Origin: Puniceicoccaceae bacterium K14
GTDB lineage: Bacteria; Verrucomicrobiota; Verrucomicrobiia; Opitutales; Opitutaceae
DNA: 64,000 nucleotides
NCBI GenBank assembly: GCA_022538095.1
Contig: JAKYXN010000027.1
Location: forward strand, 1-64,000
Direction of reading: 5' to 3'
The notes below the pieces were generated by a model. That model did no database searches. It worked only from the letters and a program-made list of their open reading frames with translations, and had not been told where the DNA came from. This document shows positions 8,163 through 16,551 of the stretch, one piece after another (within the stretch, counting starts at the first letter, position 1; every line of letters begins with the position of its first letter). A program made the translations under genes and the position numbers.

Positions 8163-9812
8163 ATGAGTAAATCTTCGTTGCTTGCATTTTTCGTCTGCCT
8201 GTTGAGTCCGTGCTTAGCCATCAACCTTATCGGCGAAGAAGAACCCGAAACCGCTGACGAGTCTGCTGTCATTGAAGACGACCAAATGCTGGAAAAAGAG
8301 AATGTATCTGAAGAAGCAGAGATTTCAGATGAGCAAAATGACCCAGAGCCGGAACCTCGATATAAGGAAACATGGGAGTCGATTGGTGAGCATAAAATAC
8401 CGAAGTGGTTTCAAGATGCTAAGTTTGGTATCTTTGTTCATTGGGGACCTTATAGCGTCCCAGCCTATGATTCCGAATGGTATCCTCGGCACATGTACAT
8501 GAATGATCAAGTTTGGAATGCAGATGGGGAGGTTATGCCAGAAGGAGGCGACTTACCGGCGAATCATGTGTATCGTCACCATGTCGCGACTTATGGTTCA
8601 CCATCAACTTTTGGCTACAAGGATTTTATCCCGATGTTCACCGGAATGAATTTCGACCCATATGAATGGACAGATTTATTCGCTGCTGCAGGGGCTCAGT
8701 ATGTTGTACCGATGGCTGAATTTCACGATGGCTTTGCGATGTATGGATCAAATGTGACGCGCTGGAATGCGGTTGGCATGGGCCCGCAACGAGATATTTT
8801 AGGTGAACTAATCGTAGCGGGACGAGAGAAGGGGTTGAAAGTTGGAGCGGCTTCTCACTTTGCATTTAATTGGGCTTATTTTCATAAGGGTGAGGATTTT
8901 GATACAACGAACCTCGATAATGAAGACTTGTATGGCTGGAATGCTGATCCGCTTGCTCCAGTAGACGACGAGTTTCTGGAACTTTGGTGGTCACGTCTTC
9001 AGGATTTGATTGATAATTACTCTCCCGACCTTCTCTGGTTGGACTTCTTTATGGATCGCGAAGAATTCGGTCCATACCACAAAAAACTAGCAGCGCACTA
9101 CTTTAGCCAGGCTCATGAATTGAAGCAAAAAGTAGCGATCCAATCGAAGAATTTCAATGGTTTTGATTCCTTTCCTGCTGGGGTGAATGTATTAGGTTTA
9201 GAGCGTGGGAGTATGGCGGAGGTTCATGAATACCCTTGGCAATGTGACACATCGATTGGAAAAAACTCCTGGGGTTATGTTGAAGATTGGGAAAGTAAGT
9301 CGCCTAATTCGTTGATAGATAACTTGGTCGATGTTGTGAGCAAAAATGGTAGTTTGCTACTGAGTGTTGGCCCTAGAGCGGATGGTAGTATTCCGGACGA
9401 CCAGAAGAACGTATTGATGGAAATCGGTTCGTGGCTGAATGTGAATGGGGAGGCGATCTACGGTACGCGGCCTTGGACACGCTTTGGCGAAGGACCTACG
9501 CAAATTATAAGTGGAAGTCAGTCTGAGCATGCGAATCCGGAACTTTCAGTGGATGACTTTCGTTTCACTCGTAAGGGTGATACCGTTTATGCGTTTGTAA
9601 TGGATTGGCCCGAGGATGGCAGGATAGAGATCAAGGCTCTCGGTTTGGATGCCCTTGACGAGAAAAGAGTACGTTCAATAAAGCTACTCGGCTTTAGGGG
9701 GAAGATGGCTTACCGGCAAAATGATGAAGAGTTGACGGTGTATTTTCCTAACCAAAAGATTGGCGAGTATGCACATGTTTTGAAGATTAAGTTTCGCGAA
9801 ACTTATCGCTAG
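8163..9812 (+). CDS. Secreted alpha-L-fucosidase, glycoside hydrolase family 29
   Basis: Retaining exo-hydrolase that would release terminal L-fucose from glycans such as fucoidan or glycoprotein chains. A signal peptide (MSKSSLLAFFVCLLSPCLA) is followed by an acidic, repetitive linker at residues ~22-65, then the GH29 barrel starting at PKWFQDAKFGIFVHWGPYSV. The nucleophile is Asp294 in PDLLWLDFF; FHDGFAMY and the HEYPWQCDTSIGKNSWGY segment are typical of subfamily A. NGSLLLSVGPRADGSIP marks the barrel end, followed by a C-terminal beta domain. Export suggests periplasmic or surface action. It is a monocistronic gene divergent from dapF with no Shine-Dalgarno visible. Substrate cannot be read from sequence. 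Confidence 0.93.
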   Translation: MSKSSLLAFFVCLLSPCLAINLIGEEEPETADESAVIEDDQMLEKENVSEEAEISDEQNDPEPEPRYKETWESIGEHKIPKWFQDAKFGIFVHWGPYSVPAYDSEWYPRHMYMNDQVWNADGEVMPEGGDLPANHVYRHHVATYGSPSTFGYKDFIPMFTGMNFDPYEWTDLFAAAGAQYVVPMAEFHDGFAMYGSNVTRWNAVGMGPQRDILGELIVAGREKGLKVGAASHFAFNWAYFHKGEDFDTTNLDNEDLYGWNADPLAPVDDEFLELWWSRLQDLIDNYSPDLLWLDFFMDREEFGPYHKKLAAHYFSQAHELKQKVAIQSKNFNGFDSFPAGVNVLGLERGSMAEVHEYPWQCDTSIGKNSWGYVEDWESKSPNSLIDNLVDVVSKNGSLLLSVGPRADGSIPDDQKNVLMEIGSWLNVNGEAIYGTRPWTRFGEGPTQIISGSQSEHANPELSVDDFRFTRKGDTVYAFVMDWPEDGRIEIKALGLDALDEKRVRSIKLLGFRGKMAYRQNDEELTVYFPNQKIGEYAHVLKIKFRETYR

Positions 9813-10013
9813 AATTGAGATTTACCGCCATTGTGACAATGCAATGTGTTGAGTGGGGAAGTCGGGTCAGTTTGACTCGAATTCTGCATTCATATTCGAG
9901 CGACTACCGTAACCTATTTTCACTATGTTACTGTTTGGCAAAGGTTTGGAGAATTTTAAGCTAAGTCCTGGGAACATGGAATAGTGGTTGCTTACAAAGG
10001 GAATTAAAACGCT

Positions 10014-10697
10014 ATGGAATTTTTAATATTAATCGTACCAACATTCATTCTTGGGCTGTGGGCCCAATCTAAGGTTTCCTCAACGTATAATAAGTTCGTA
10101 CAAATTCCGTCTCGTGGAAGAATTACCGGTGCAGAAGCCGCGGCAGCGGTGATCCGAAAATCTGGGATCAATGACGTTGAAATCGTGGAAATTCGTGGGC
10201 ATCTAACGGATCATTACGATCCAATAAAGAAGCGATTGGCTTTGAGTTCGGAAAACTATCGCGGTACAAGTTTGGCTGCTTTGGGCGTGGCTGCTCACGA
10301 AGCGGGACATGCGGTACAACATAAAGTTGGATACAATGCCCTTAAGGCTCGTATGGCACTCGTTCCAGTTACCAACATTGCATCGAGCGTTTTGCCTTGG
10401 GTAATGTTTGGTCCGTTTTTTCTGTTTGGATCAGCTGGTGGTGGACTTTTCCTGAATATCGGTATTGCGTGCTACCTTGTTTTGACGGCATTCAATTTGA
10501 TTACGTTGCCGGTTGAGTTCGATGCGAGTAAGCGTGCTAAGCAGGAGCTGGTATCGTTGGGAATTCTTGGTCAGGACGAGATGGTAGGTGTCAACAAGAC
10601 TCTAGATGCAGCAGCTTGGACTTACGTGGCTGCGTTTGTGTCCTCTTTGGCTTATCTTCTATACTTGCTAAGTATGGTTACGGGAAGGGACGATTGA
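10014..10697 (+). CDS. Membrane-embedded neutral zinc metallopeptidase (YugP/Zn_peptidase_2 family)
   Basis: Putative integral-membrane zinc protease. The zinc-binding HEAGH motif is in GVAAHEAGHAVQHKVGY; an N-terminal hydrophobic segment (EFLILIVPTFILGLWAQ) and three further hydrophobic stretches flank it (ALVPVTNIASSVLPWVMFG, FLNIGIACYLVLTAFNLI, and the last ~25 residues before RDD). The opening SKVSSTYNKFVQIPSRGRITGAEAAAAVI and the later FDASKRAKQEL are classic for PF04298 proteins. Length of 227 residues matches the family. The physiological substrate is unknown for the family as far as I know. It lies alone, convergent with the TonB receptor 18 bases away. Confidence 0.92.
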   Translation: MEFLILIVPTFILGLWAQSKVSSTYNKFVQIPSRGRITGAEAAAAVIRKSGINDVEIVEIRGHLTDHYDPIKKRLALSSENYRGTSLAALGVAAHEAGHAVQHKVGYNALKARMALVPVTNIASSVLPWVMFGPFFLFGSAGGGLFLNIGIACYLVLTAFNLITLPVEFDASKRAKQELVSLGILGQDEMVGVNKTLDAAAWTYVAAFVSSLAYLLYLLSMVTGRDD

Positions 10698-10715
10698 GCT
10701 CTCTTTTAAATTCGC

Positions 10716-12785
10716 CTAAAATTTACATCCCGCAGTTATTTGGAACGCCCGTCCGTCACCCAATGTACCTTTATCAAGAAGTGAAGAGTTGATAGGGTTA
10801 AGAGGATAACGTATTGTCTTATCAAAAATATTGTTCACCTTCAGTGCGACGTACATTTGTTTCCAAATATTATCCATTCGGATAGAGGCGTCAAAAACGG
10901 CATAGCCCCCGGATGTATCGCCGGCTGGCTCCAGGCTTTCTAAGTTATAAAATGGAGTCATTCCGCTAACGTATCGACCAATTAAAGCTGATGAAAGCTT
11001 TTCGTCTTCGTAAATGAGCTTTCCGTGTGCGACAGTCTTGGGTGAGTAGGTCACCTCGCGTTCTGGAAAGGTCTCGTCTTTAGAATCCTGTAATGTAATT
11101 GACAATTCGCTACGAAATTTTTCTCCGATGCGTTGCTGCAAGATTACTTCAGCTCCAATTGTATCAAGTTTGTTTCCTACGTTTGTCTTGGTTGCCAATG
11201 AACCGGTTGGTTCTACTTGTAGGTATTCGATCAATAGGTTGGAAAGGGAGTTCTGAAACAAACTAATGCTGAGCAGTGTATTTTCAACTGCTAACGTGTA
11301 CATCGCTTCCAACGTTCTTACATCTTCTGTGCCGTTGCCTCTAAGAGTTGAAGCTACTTTGGTGGCATCACCCGCCATTAGTTTAAATTGTTGGCTTTCA
11401 GAAACTTGATATATTAAAGAAATCCTTGGAGTTGTATTCGTGATTTCTGCAGGCATGCGAACAACGTCTTCAGTTGTATCACTTGCAACGATACGCGCAT
11501 AGGTCTTTATTCTTTCGACTCTGACTCCGCCAATCATTCTCACCTTAGGAGCGATCTCGTAGTTTATTTGGGCGAAGGCTGATTGGGTATCTCGTTGATC
11601 AATGTCTACTGTTTCGTTGGAAACTTGAACTCTGGGAATATGTGTGTACTCGTGGAGGTCTTCTAGTCGTTTACCATTGAAGCCTAGAGTTAAGTGAAAC
11701 TCATCAGATGGGGCGTGCGCTAAAACCGATTCGATCTCCCAGCTTACGAAGTCGAGATCGCTTATAGCTATAATGCCTGGGATAATTGCATCATAGTCTC
11801 GATCTGATTCAAAGGAGTTTCGGCTAATCCAGGTATCCACAGTAGTCTCTGGATTTATTTGGAACTTATAGCCCAATGTTAATCGTGAGTTCGTAGATCT
11901 GTCTATACTTCCGTCCACCAATGGAGGTAGCACATAAAAAATTTCTGTATCGGAATTGTTGTAACTATAGTCGAAATGAAAATTCTTCCATTCTCCCGCT
12001 ATTTGTAGATTGGTAGTCTCTATTTCAAGCTTATCATCCAAGTCTGTGTCTAGCTCTGGAATGGTGGGTCGAAGCGATTCTGGAACGTTTTCTAGTGTTA
12101 TAAGATCCGATAAGGTTGGGCTGAGTCCACCGGTGCGATAGTGACCAGCATTAACGACGAGATTGAAATCTTTTATCTGCGTAGACCAGCGTAATGCGGC
12201 CCGCGTGGTGGAATTTGAGCCGTAGCTTGCTACCACTTGATCTTGATGAAAAAAATCGTTGGTTATAATATTGATGGCACCGAAGAATGCTCCGTTGCCG
12301 TACATCACGGAATTTGGTCCTTTAATGATTTCGATGCGATCAATCGATTCGACTGGAAGAAATATAGAACTAGTTGGAGTTGAACGATTGTCTAACCTTG
12401 CTTGTGGTACTCCATTTACAAGAAACGCGACGCTGCCGTTCTGAGATCTACCATTCCAGTAACCTCGCATACCAAAATTACCGCTTATGCCGTTGTAATT
12501 GTTTATATTATATAAGCCGGGAACGTTTTCTAGAACTTCGGTAATGGAGCTGTACCCCTGTCTCTCTATATCTTTACGATCAATCAGGTAAACACTAGCA
12601 GGCGTATTTTGAATAGTTTCTGGAAGTTTTGCGGAAGTACTAATCTCTACCTGCATCAGTTCGTCCAAGGACAGACCGGAGAGATCAAACTCATTAGAAG
12701 TGGGGTCTGCCCTAAGTGTAGTGAAAAGGGAAATGCTAATGAATACTACCCAGTGGTGAAAGCGGAGTTTTGAAAAAATATTCAC
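10716..12785 (-). CDS. TonB-dependent outer membrane receptor
   Basis: Beta-barrel receptor for energised uptake of a scarce ligand across the outer membrane. From the GTG at 12785 it has a good signal peptide (MNIFSKLRFHHWVVFISISLFTTLRA, split here as two stretches), then a short SLDELMQVEISTSAK segment and a plug domain with TPASVYLIDRKDIERQGY, VPGLYNINNYNGISG and IEIIKGPNSVMYGNGAFFGA. The rest is barrel strands ending in Lys-Phe, the usual C-terminal Phe for outer-membrane insertion. A TTG at 12830 would give a longer, less convincing N-terminus. The plug opening (LMQVEISTSAK) resembles colicin I/vitamin-type receptors. No SusD partner is present, and no ligand can be inferred. Adjacent genes are not co-directional. 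Confidence 0.93.
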   Translation of the reverse strand: MNIFSKLRFHHWVVFISISLFTTLRADPTSNEFDLSGLSLDELMQVEISTSAKLPETIQNTPASVYLIDRKDIERQGYSSITEVLENVPGLYNINNYNGISGNFGMRGYWNGRSQNGSVAFLVNGVPQARLDNRSTPTSSIFLPVESIDRIEIIKGPNSVMYGNGAFFGAINIITNDFFHQDQVVASYGSNSTTRAALRWSTQIKDFNLVVNAGHYRTGGLSPTLSDLITLENVPESLRPTIPELDTDLDDKLEIETTNLQIAGEWKNFHFDYSYNNSDTEIFYVLPPLVDGSIDRSTNSRLTLGYKFQINPETTVDTWISRNSFESDRDYDAIIPGIIAISDLDFVSWEIESVLAHAPSDEFHLTLGFNGKRLEDLHEYTHIPRVQVSNETVDIDQRDTQSAFAQINYEIAPKVRMIGGVRVERIKTYARIVASDTTEDVVRMPAEITNTTPRISLIYQVSESQQFKLMAGDATKVASTLRGNGTEDVRTLEAMYTLAVENTLLSISLFQNSLSNLLIEYLQVEPTGSLATKTNVGNKLDTIGAEVILQQRIGEKFRSELSITLQDSKDETFPEREVTYSPKTVAHGKLIYEDEKLSSALIGRYVSGMTPFYNLESLEPAGDTSGGYAVFDASIRMDNIWKQMYVALKVNNIFDKTIRYPLNPINSSLLDKGTLGDGRAFQITAGCKF

Positions 12786-12980
12786 GGGGTGATTGTAGGG
12801 AGTCAATTTAGGCTTAGCACTTAAATGCAAATAAGATGATCGAGGTAAAATTTTCAGGCAAAGCTCTGATGAGGCAAGGAATTATGGATGATTTAGGTGA
12901 TGATACTAGGGCACTTTCGCAGGCTTAAATGCGATTTTTCTAGCCACCCCGGGGCTATGTGACTTTCCTGACAGCCTGTT

Positions 12981-13511
12981 ATGGATTGGAATATTACTCC
13001 ACTGGCGAAGAAGTCATATGTATCGGGTAAATTTTTCGAGGAAGGTGATCGAATCGCTAGCTTCTTGGTAAGGACTGGGGAAGGGATCGTAGAGCGTCTC
13101 GATTATTTGGCATCGGAAGAGGATGAGCTTGAAGAGTCCGGAGAGGGCGTATGTCGATGGACTCATGTTTTTAAGCCGAAGCCAGCAGACGGTAAGGAAG
13201 AGGCAGAAGCCGTAAAGTTTACTGCTGACAATCTCTTTATTAGCCTATTCGAGGGAGAGGAAGATCCGAATCCTGAAAATGAAAAATTGAAATTGTTTTT
13301 GGCCTTAATGCTCGAAAGGCGCCGTGTCTTGAGGGTTAAGGAGAAGACAGAAACTGAGACTTTGTACGTTCACCGACCAACGAAAAATGAATACTCGGTA
13401 AAGGCTGTGGATTTGGATCCAGAGTTTTTTATGGCGAACCAAGAGAAGCTAGACTTTTTGACGCAAGTGCCATCAGAAGAAGCGAACAAAGGGAGCGAGC
13501 CCTCTAGTTGA
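12981..13511 (+). CDS. Small acidic conserved-type hypothetical protein
   Basis: A 176-residue cytosolic protein without signal or membrane segment. It opens with MDWNITPLAKKSYVSGKFF, has a charged middle, and a recognisable helical LKLFLALMLERRRVLRVKEK segment around residues 113-132 followed by LYVHRPTKNEYSVKAVDLDPEF. From memory, proteins with this general shape (W-x-I-x-P start, then a lone MLERKR-like helix) are widespread in Planctomycetes/Verrucomicrobia genomes and usually carry Cys near the start; here those positions hold none. I cannot name a function. It is divergent from the TonB receptor (195 bases) and convergent with a thioredoxin gene. Confidence 0.78.
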   Translation: MDWNITPLAKKSYVSGKFFEEGDRIASFLVRTGEGIVERLDYLASEEDELEESGEGVCRWTHVFKPKPADGKEEAEAVKFTADNLFISLFEGEEDPNPENEKLKLFLALMLERRRVLRVKEKTETETLYVHRPTKNEYSVKAVDLDPEFFMANQEKLDFLTQVPSEEANKGSEPSS

Positions 13512-13514
13512 GCC

Positions 13515-13558
13515 ACAAAAAATCCTCACGTTCAATGACGAGAGGATTTGCATTTTGT
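13515..13558. terminator. Bidirectional hairpin terminator
   Basis: AAATCCTC (13521-13528) pairs with GAGGATTT (13543-13550) between two convergent genes. On the minus strand the stem is followed by TTTTGTGG, on the plus strand by GCATTTTG, so it can serve both, better for the leftward thioredoxin gene. Confidence 0.65.
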
Positions 13559-13574
13559 AAGTAAGAAAGTGGTC

Positions 13575-14003
13575 CTAGAGAGCCTTCAGTTGGCTTAGAA
13601 ATTCAGCAGCTCCACCATGAGTGTAACCTAACTTGCCGATTACTTCTCCTTCTGAGTTGAGCGCTAGAATGGTCGGAAATCCTCTTACTCCGTGTTTGTC
13701 GAGAAGCTTTTTGTTTTGTTCCTTCAATTCCGCAGACTGTGGGATTTTGCTCGGAAAGTCCAACTTAAGGAGAACGAGGTTTTCGTCCGCGTAGTCTTTG
13801 AACATTTTATCTGAGAAAATTTCGCCTTCGATCTTCTTACACCAGTGGCACCAGTCAGATCCTGTGAAATTCATAAGTAAGACTTTGTCTTCCGTCTTAG
13901 ACTCGTTAATTGCGGCTGCCGCGTCTTCTGTCCATTCCGAAGCTGATACACTGGCGGCGATAAATGCGATTGCGAATGTGAGTGTTGATAGAATTCGTTT
14001 CAT
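13575..14003 (-). CDS. Secreted thioredoxin-like protein with WCHWC active site
   Basis: Periplasmic or surface thiol-disulfide protein. I start it at the ATG at 14003, where a clean signal peptide begins (MKRILSTLTFAIAFIAASVSA), giving about 142 residues; the longer open frame adds 20 residues without such a signal. The active site is FTGSDWCHWCKKIEGEIF, followed by the thioredoxin cis-Pro region RGFPTILAL and a final FLSQLKAL helix. The CHWC dipeptide and the SDWCHWC context resemble the DsbD-gamma/thioredoxin_7 group rather than classical CGPC thioredoxin. A second protein with the identical FTGSDWCHWC string is at 52350-52811. It is monocistronic. Confidence 0.9.
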   Translation of the reverse strand: MKRILSTLTFAIAFIAASVSASEWTEDAAAAINESKTEDKVLLMNFTGSDWCHWCKKIEGEIFSDKMFKDYADENLVLLKLDFPSKIPQSAELKEQNKKLLDKHGVRGFPTILALNSEGEVIGKLGYTHGGAAEFLSQLKAL

Positions 14004-14212
14004 ATTGTTGAAGAATACGTCTGGTTGGAAATTTTGAATGCCCGAGTTTGTGATAAATGTCACTGTAAGTTGGTTAGCCCCTCGAGAATACCTTGGTGTT
14101 CCGTGATTATATATCCACTTAGAATTTTTTAGTCTGTCAAAAGATTCTCGTTGTACCAGGCGAACAAACCTGTAAATACTCCGGCAAACCTTATAATTAT
14201 AAATTCATATCG

Positions 14213-15289
14213 ATGATCGAACTAAAAAAAGATTTTAAGTACTCCCTCGTGATTCCAACGAGTATGGGAATTCGACTAACGCCGGTGAATGGCCAGCCGT
14301 TTCATTGCTCGGATACTTTGAAGATGCAGGCGACAAGTGCTGAGTCGAATGTAGGAAGTGTCTCTTCATTCCTAGGTTTGCCTGTTAAAATTTTGACTGC
14401 TTTTGTCAAAGGAAGCCCGGTTTCTCATTTCATCAAAGATAACCTTCGTAGCCGTCGAATGGACTATGAAGGTCCTGAGTTCGAACAAGAAGACCCATGG
14501 GGTGCGAGACACCAGATTAACCTAGCTGATAGCGGTTGGGGATCACGAGGACCCCGAGTTCATAATGACCGCGCGGGTGAAGTTGGGTGCAAGTTGAATG
14601 TAAAGGATTTTGATCTAGAACGAATTTTTGGTGAAGAAGGTGCTCAAATCGTTCACTTGTCTGGCTTGATTGCGGCTCTCTCTCCAGAAACTAGCCAATT
14701 CTGCTTGGATATTGCCCGCGCTGCCAAAAAGCACGGCACTCGCATTTCTTTCGATTTGAATTTCCGAGCCTCTTTTTGGAAGGGTCGTGAAGAAGAGTTG
14801 CGTGGTATATTTAGTGAGATCGCTTCTTTATCAGATATTTTGGTCGGTAATGAAGAGGACTTTCAGCTTTGCTTAGGAATCGAAGGACCTGAAGAAGGAG
14901 GTTCGGACTTGGATGGGAAGATTGATAGCTTTAAGGAGATGATCAACCGCGTGAAAGTGGCCTATCCAGATACATCTGTTTTTGCTACTACGTTGCGGGA
15001 GGTCGTTAGTACTAACAGTCACTTGTGGGGAGCGATCATGGCAATCGGTGACGAATGGCATGTTATCAAGCCTCGCGAAATTGGCGTTATCGACAGAATT
15101 GGCGGCGGCGATGGATTTGTTGGTGGGGTGCTCTACGCGATCATCAGAGGTTGGGAGACCGAAAAATGGCCTCAATTTGGTTGGGCTACCGGAGCGTTGG
15201 CTGCGACATTGCTAACAGATTACGGCCAGCCGGCAGACGAAGAGCAGGTTTGGAGTATTTGGAAAGGCAATGCTCGAGTTCGTCGCTAG
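14213..15289 (+). CDS. kdgK: PfkB-family sugar kinase, probably 2-keto-3-deoxygluconate kinase
   Basis: Likely phosphorylates 2-keto-3-deoxy-D-gluconate, the shared product of alginate, pectin and uronate catabolism, for the Entner-Doudoroff type aldolase. The 358-residue ribokinase fold shows the sugar-binding N-terminal half with GSVSSFLGLPVKILTAFVKGSPVSHF, the HGTRISFDLNFRASFWK segment typical of KDG kinases, LVGNEEDFQLCLG, and the ATP/catalytic motif DRIGGGDGFVGGVLYA, with Asp as catalytic base. No signal peptide: cytosolic. Its presence fits the polysaccharide lyases at 43-52 and 59-61 kb, but nothing in the immediate neighbourhood is co-transcribed, and other PfkB substrates remain possible. 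Confidence 0.85.
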   Translation: MIELKKDFKYSLVIPTSMGIRLTPVNGQPFHCSDTLKMQATSAESNVGSVSSFLGLPVKILTAFVKGSPVSHFIKDNLRSRRMDYEGPEFEQEDPWGARHQINLADSGWGSRGPRVHNDRAGEVGCKLNVKDFDLERIFGEEGAQIVHLSGLIAALSPETSQFCLDIARAAKKHGTRISFDLNFRASFWKGREEELRGIFSEIASLSDILVGNEEDFQLCLGIEGPEEGGSDLDGKIDSFKEMINRVKVAYPDTSVFATTLREVVSTNSHLWGAIMAIGDEWHVIKPREIGVIDRIGGGDGFVGGVLYAIIRGWETEKWPQFGWATGALAATLLTDYGQPADEEQVWSIWKGNARVRR

Positions 15290-15316
15290 ATTTCGAATTT
15301 ATTAACTGATAACTTT

Positions 15317-15347
15317 GGGAGCCGACTATTATAGTCGGCTCTTTTTA
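15317..15347 (+). terminator. Rho-independent terminator after the sugar kinase
   Basis: GAGCCGACTAT (15319-15329) is a perfect 11-base reverse complement of ATAGTCGGCTC (15331-15341), directly followed by TTTTT on the plus strand. Confidence 0.85.
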
Positions 15348-15394
15348 TGGTTGGTCTAAACGTTGGCAGTTGATTAGTCTCTTGAATTTTAGAA

Positions 15395-16303
15395 ATGCCG
15401 CAGAAGAGAAGTCATATTCCTAAACGCCTCATTGTTTTAGTAATTTTGTTTATTGGCATTTTCGTGCTTTCTCGTTTTGCGACAAATTGGGAGTCCGACG
15501 AAGGGAAGTTTGATGATTACTTAGCAATCGCCCAAAACCTTCCGGATATACCTGAAATGCAGAATTGGCCAACGGCGTATTATGACGCTTTGAAGTTGGC
15601 CTATTTGGGCGTGGGGGAGCTCGATGGGGACTATGTTGGAGCGTATGAAAAGATCGGCGGCCTTTATCTTGAGAATGGTTTTCTGGTAGAATCTCGAGTC
15701 GTTTTTGAAACCTTGTTGGCCATCGATCCCGAAAATGAGCTTTGGCTTTATTGTAAGGCGAAGAGTTTTGGTGAGCGTCTAAGTGAAGAGCGGTTCCGAT
15801 TATTGTATGAGCTGACGAGTATCGCGACGGAATATTCGAAAGCACAATCGATGCTTGTGGAGGCTTTGTGCTTAGATGGCCGTTTAGAAGAGGCACACTC
15901 GTTTGCTAGGCGTTCTCTTGAAAAATGGCCTGATGTTGTGAGTGCCAAATATGATTTGGTTAACGTGCTTTTAGCTAGTGGCCGTGCCTTAGAAGCGAAG
16001 CAGTTGATTGAGGCATCTGAAGGAGATCCCATTTTTGAGAACCGTTTGTTTGACGCATACGGAGATTTTAGGTCCGATTCTGGAGGGGCATTGGAATCGA
16101 AGAGTGTGGCTCGACTGAGTTCGGTTTACCGAGAGGATCGGTTTGAGGATTATTTATCCGAGTTTCAATACTCGTACTCGGACTTAGTAGAGCGGGTGAG
16201 TTCTGAAATTGAAATGGGTTTGTTGGAGCGTTCGAGTGCAACGCTTGATCGGATCAAAAATTTGTACCCTGAAGACGCCGTTCATTTACTTGGCGAGATG
16301 TAG
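15395..16303 (+). CDS. Membrane-anchored TPR-like protein
   Basis: A 302-residue protein with a single N-terminal membrane anchor (LIVLVILFIGIFVLSRFA at residues ~11-29) and a mostly helical remainder facing the periplasm. Helix pairs such as EKIGGLYLENGFLVESRVVFETLL, AQSMLVEALCLDGRLEEAHSFARRSL (each read in part) and AKYDLVNVLLASGRALEAKQLI look like degenerate tetratricopeptide repeats at residues ~80-215, implying protein-protein interaction. No catalytic motif seen. It begins shortly after a strong terminator, and is followed by the phosphate-regulated porin 248 bases downstream, so it is probably transcribed alone. Partner and process unknown. Confidence 0.8.
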   Translation: MPQKRSHIPKRLIVLVILFIGIFVLSRFATNWESDEGKFDDYLAIAQNLPDIPEMQNWPTAYYDALKLAYLGVGELDGDYVGAYEKIGGLYLENGFLVESRVVFETLLAIDPENELWLYCKAKSFGERLSEERFRLLYELTSIATEYSKAQSMLVEALCLDGRLEEAHSFARRSLEKWPDVVSAKYDLVNVLLASGRALEAKQLIEASEGDPIFENRLFDAYGDFRSDSGGALESKSVARLSSVYREDRFEDYLSEFQYSYSDLVERVSSEIEMGLLERSSATLDRIKNLYPEDAVHLLGEM

Positions 16304-16415
16304 AAAACGGTCGACTCGGCCAGGATCCATTTTGTCTAGAGCATGGTCTTTGGAGCAACAAGCGGACTATCTTTGTTGCGGGAAATTTACCTCTGACGAT
16401 CCGCAAACCACAAGA

Positions 16416-16468
16416 TTTGTTTTAAATGTTACGAACGTGTTACTTTCAACATGAAGCCTCAAGATTAT
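16416..16468 (+). promoter_or_regulatory. Putative Pho box and -10 region for the porin gene
   Basis: Two perfect TGTTAC hexamers start at 16427 and 16438, an exact 11-base pitch, the spacing of PhoB-binding direct repeats. A GATTAT -10-like hexamer lies at 16463-16468, 20 bases after the second repeat. The porin ATG is at 16552. An equivalent arrangement precedes pstS. Inference: PhoB-type activation under phosphate limitation. Confidence 0.55.
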
Positions 16469-16551
16469 GTTGATCCCTTACATGCACGTGTAAAAAGAAC
16501 GACATAAGGTGCGACAGATCAGTTCGCATCTCCCGTAACACAAAGCTTATT

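Noticed and set aside
15450-15896. 148-codon frame antisense to the TPR protein
   Set aside because: Shadow; the plus-strand frame has a membrane anchor and repeats.
16209-16454. Frame-shifted continuation of the TPR protein at 15395
   Set aside because: Translation past 16303 is rich in Arg/Cys and lacks repeats; the TPR protein ends naturally at 16303.
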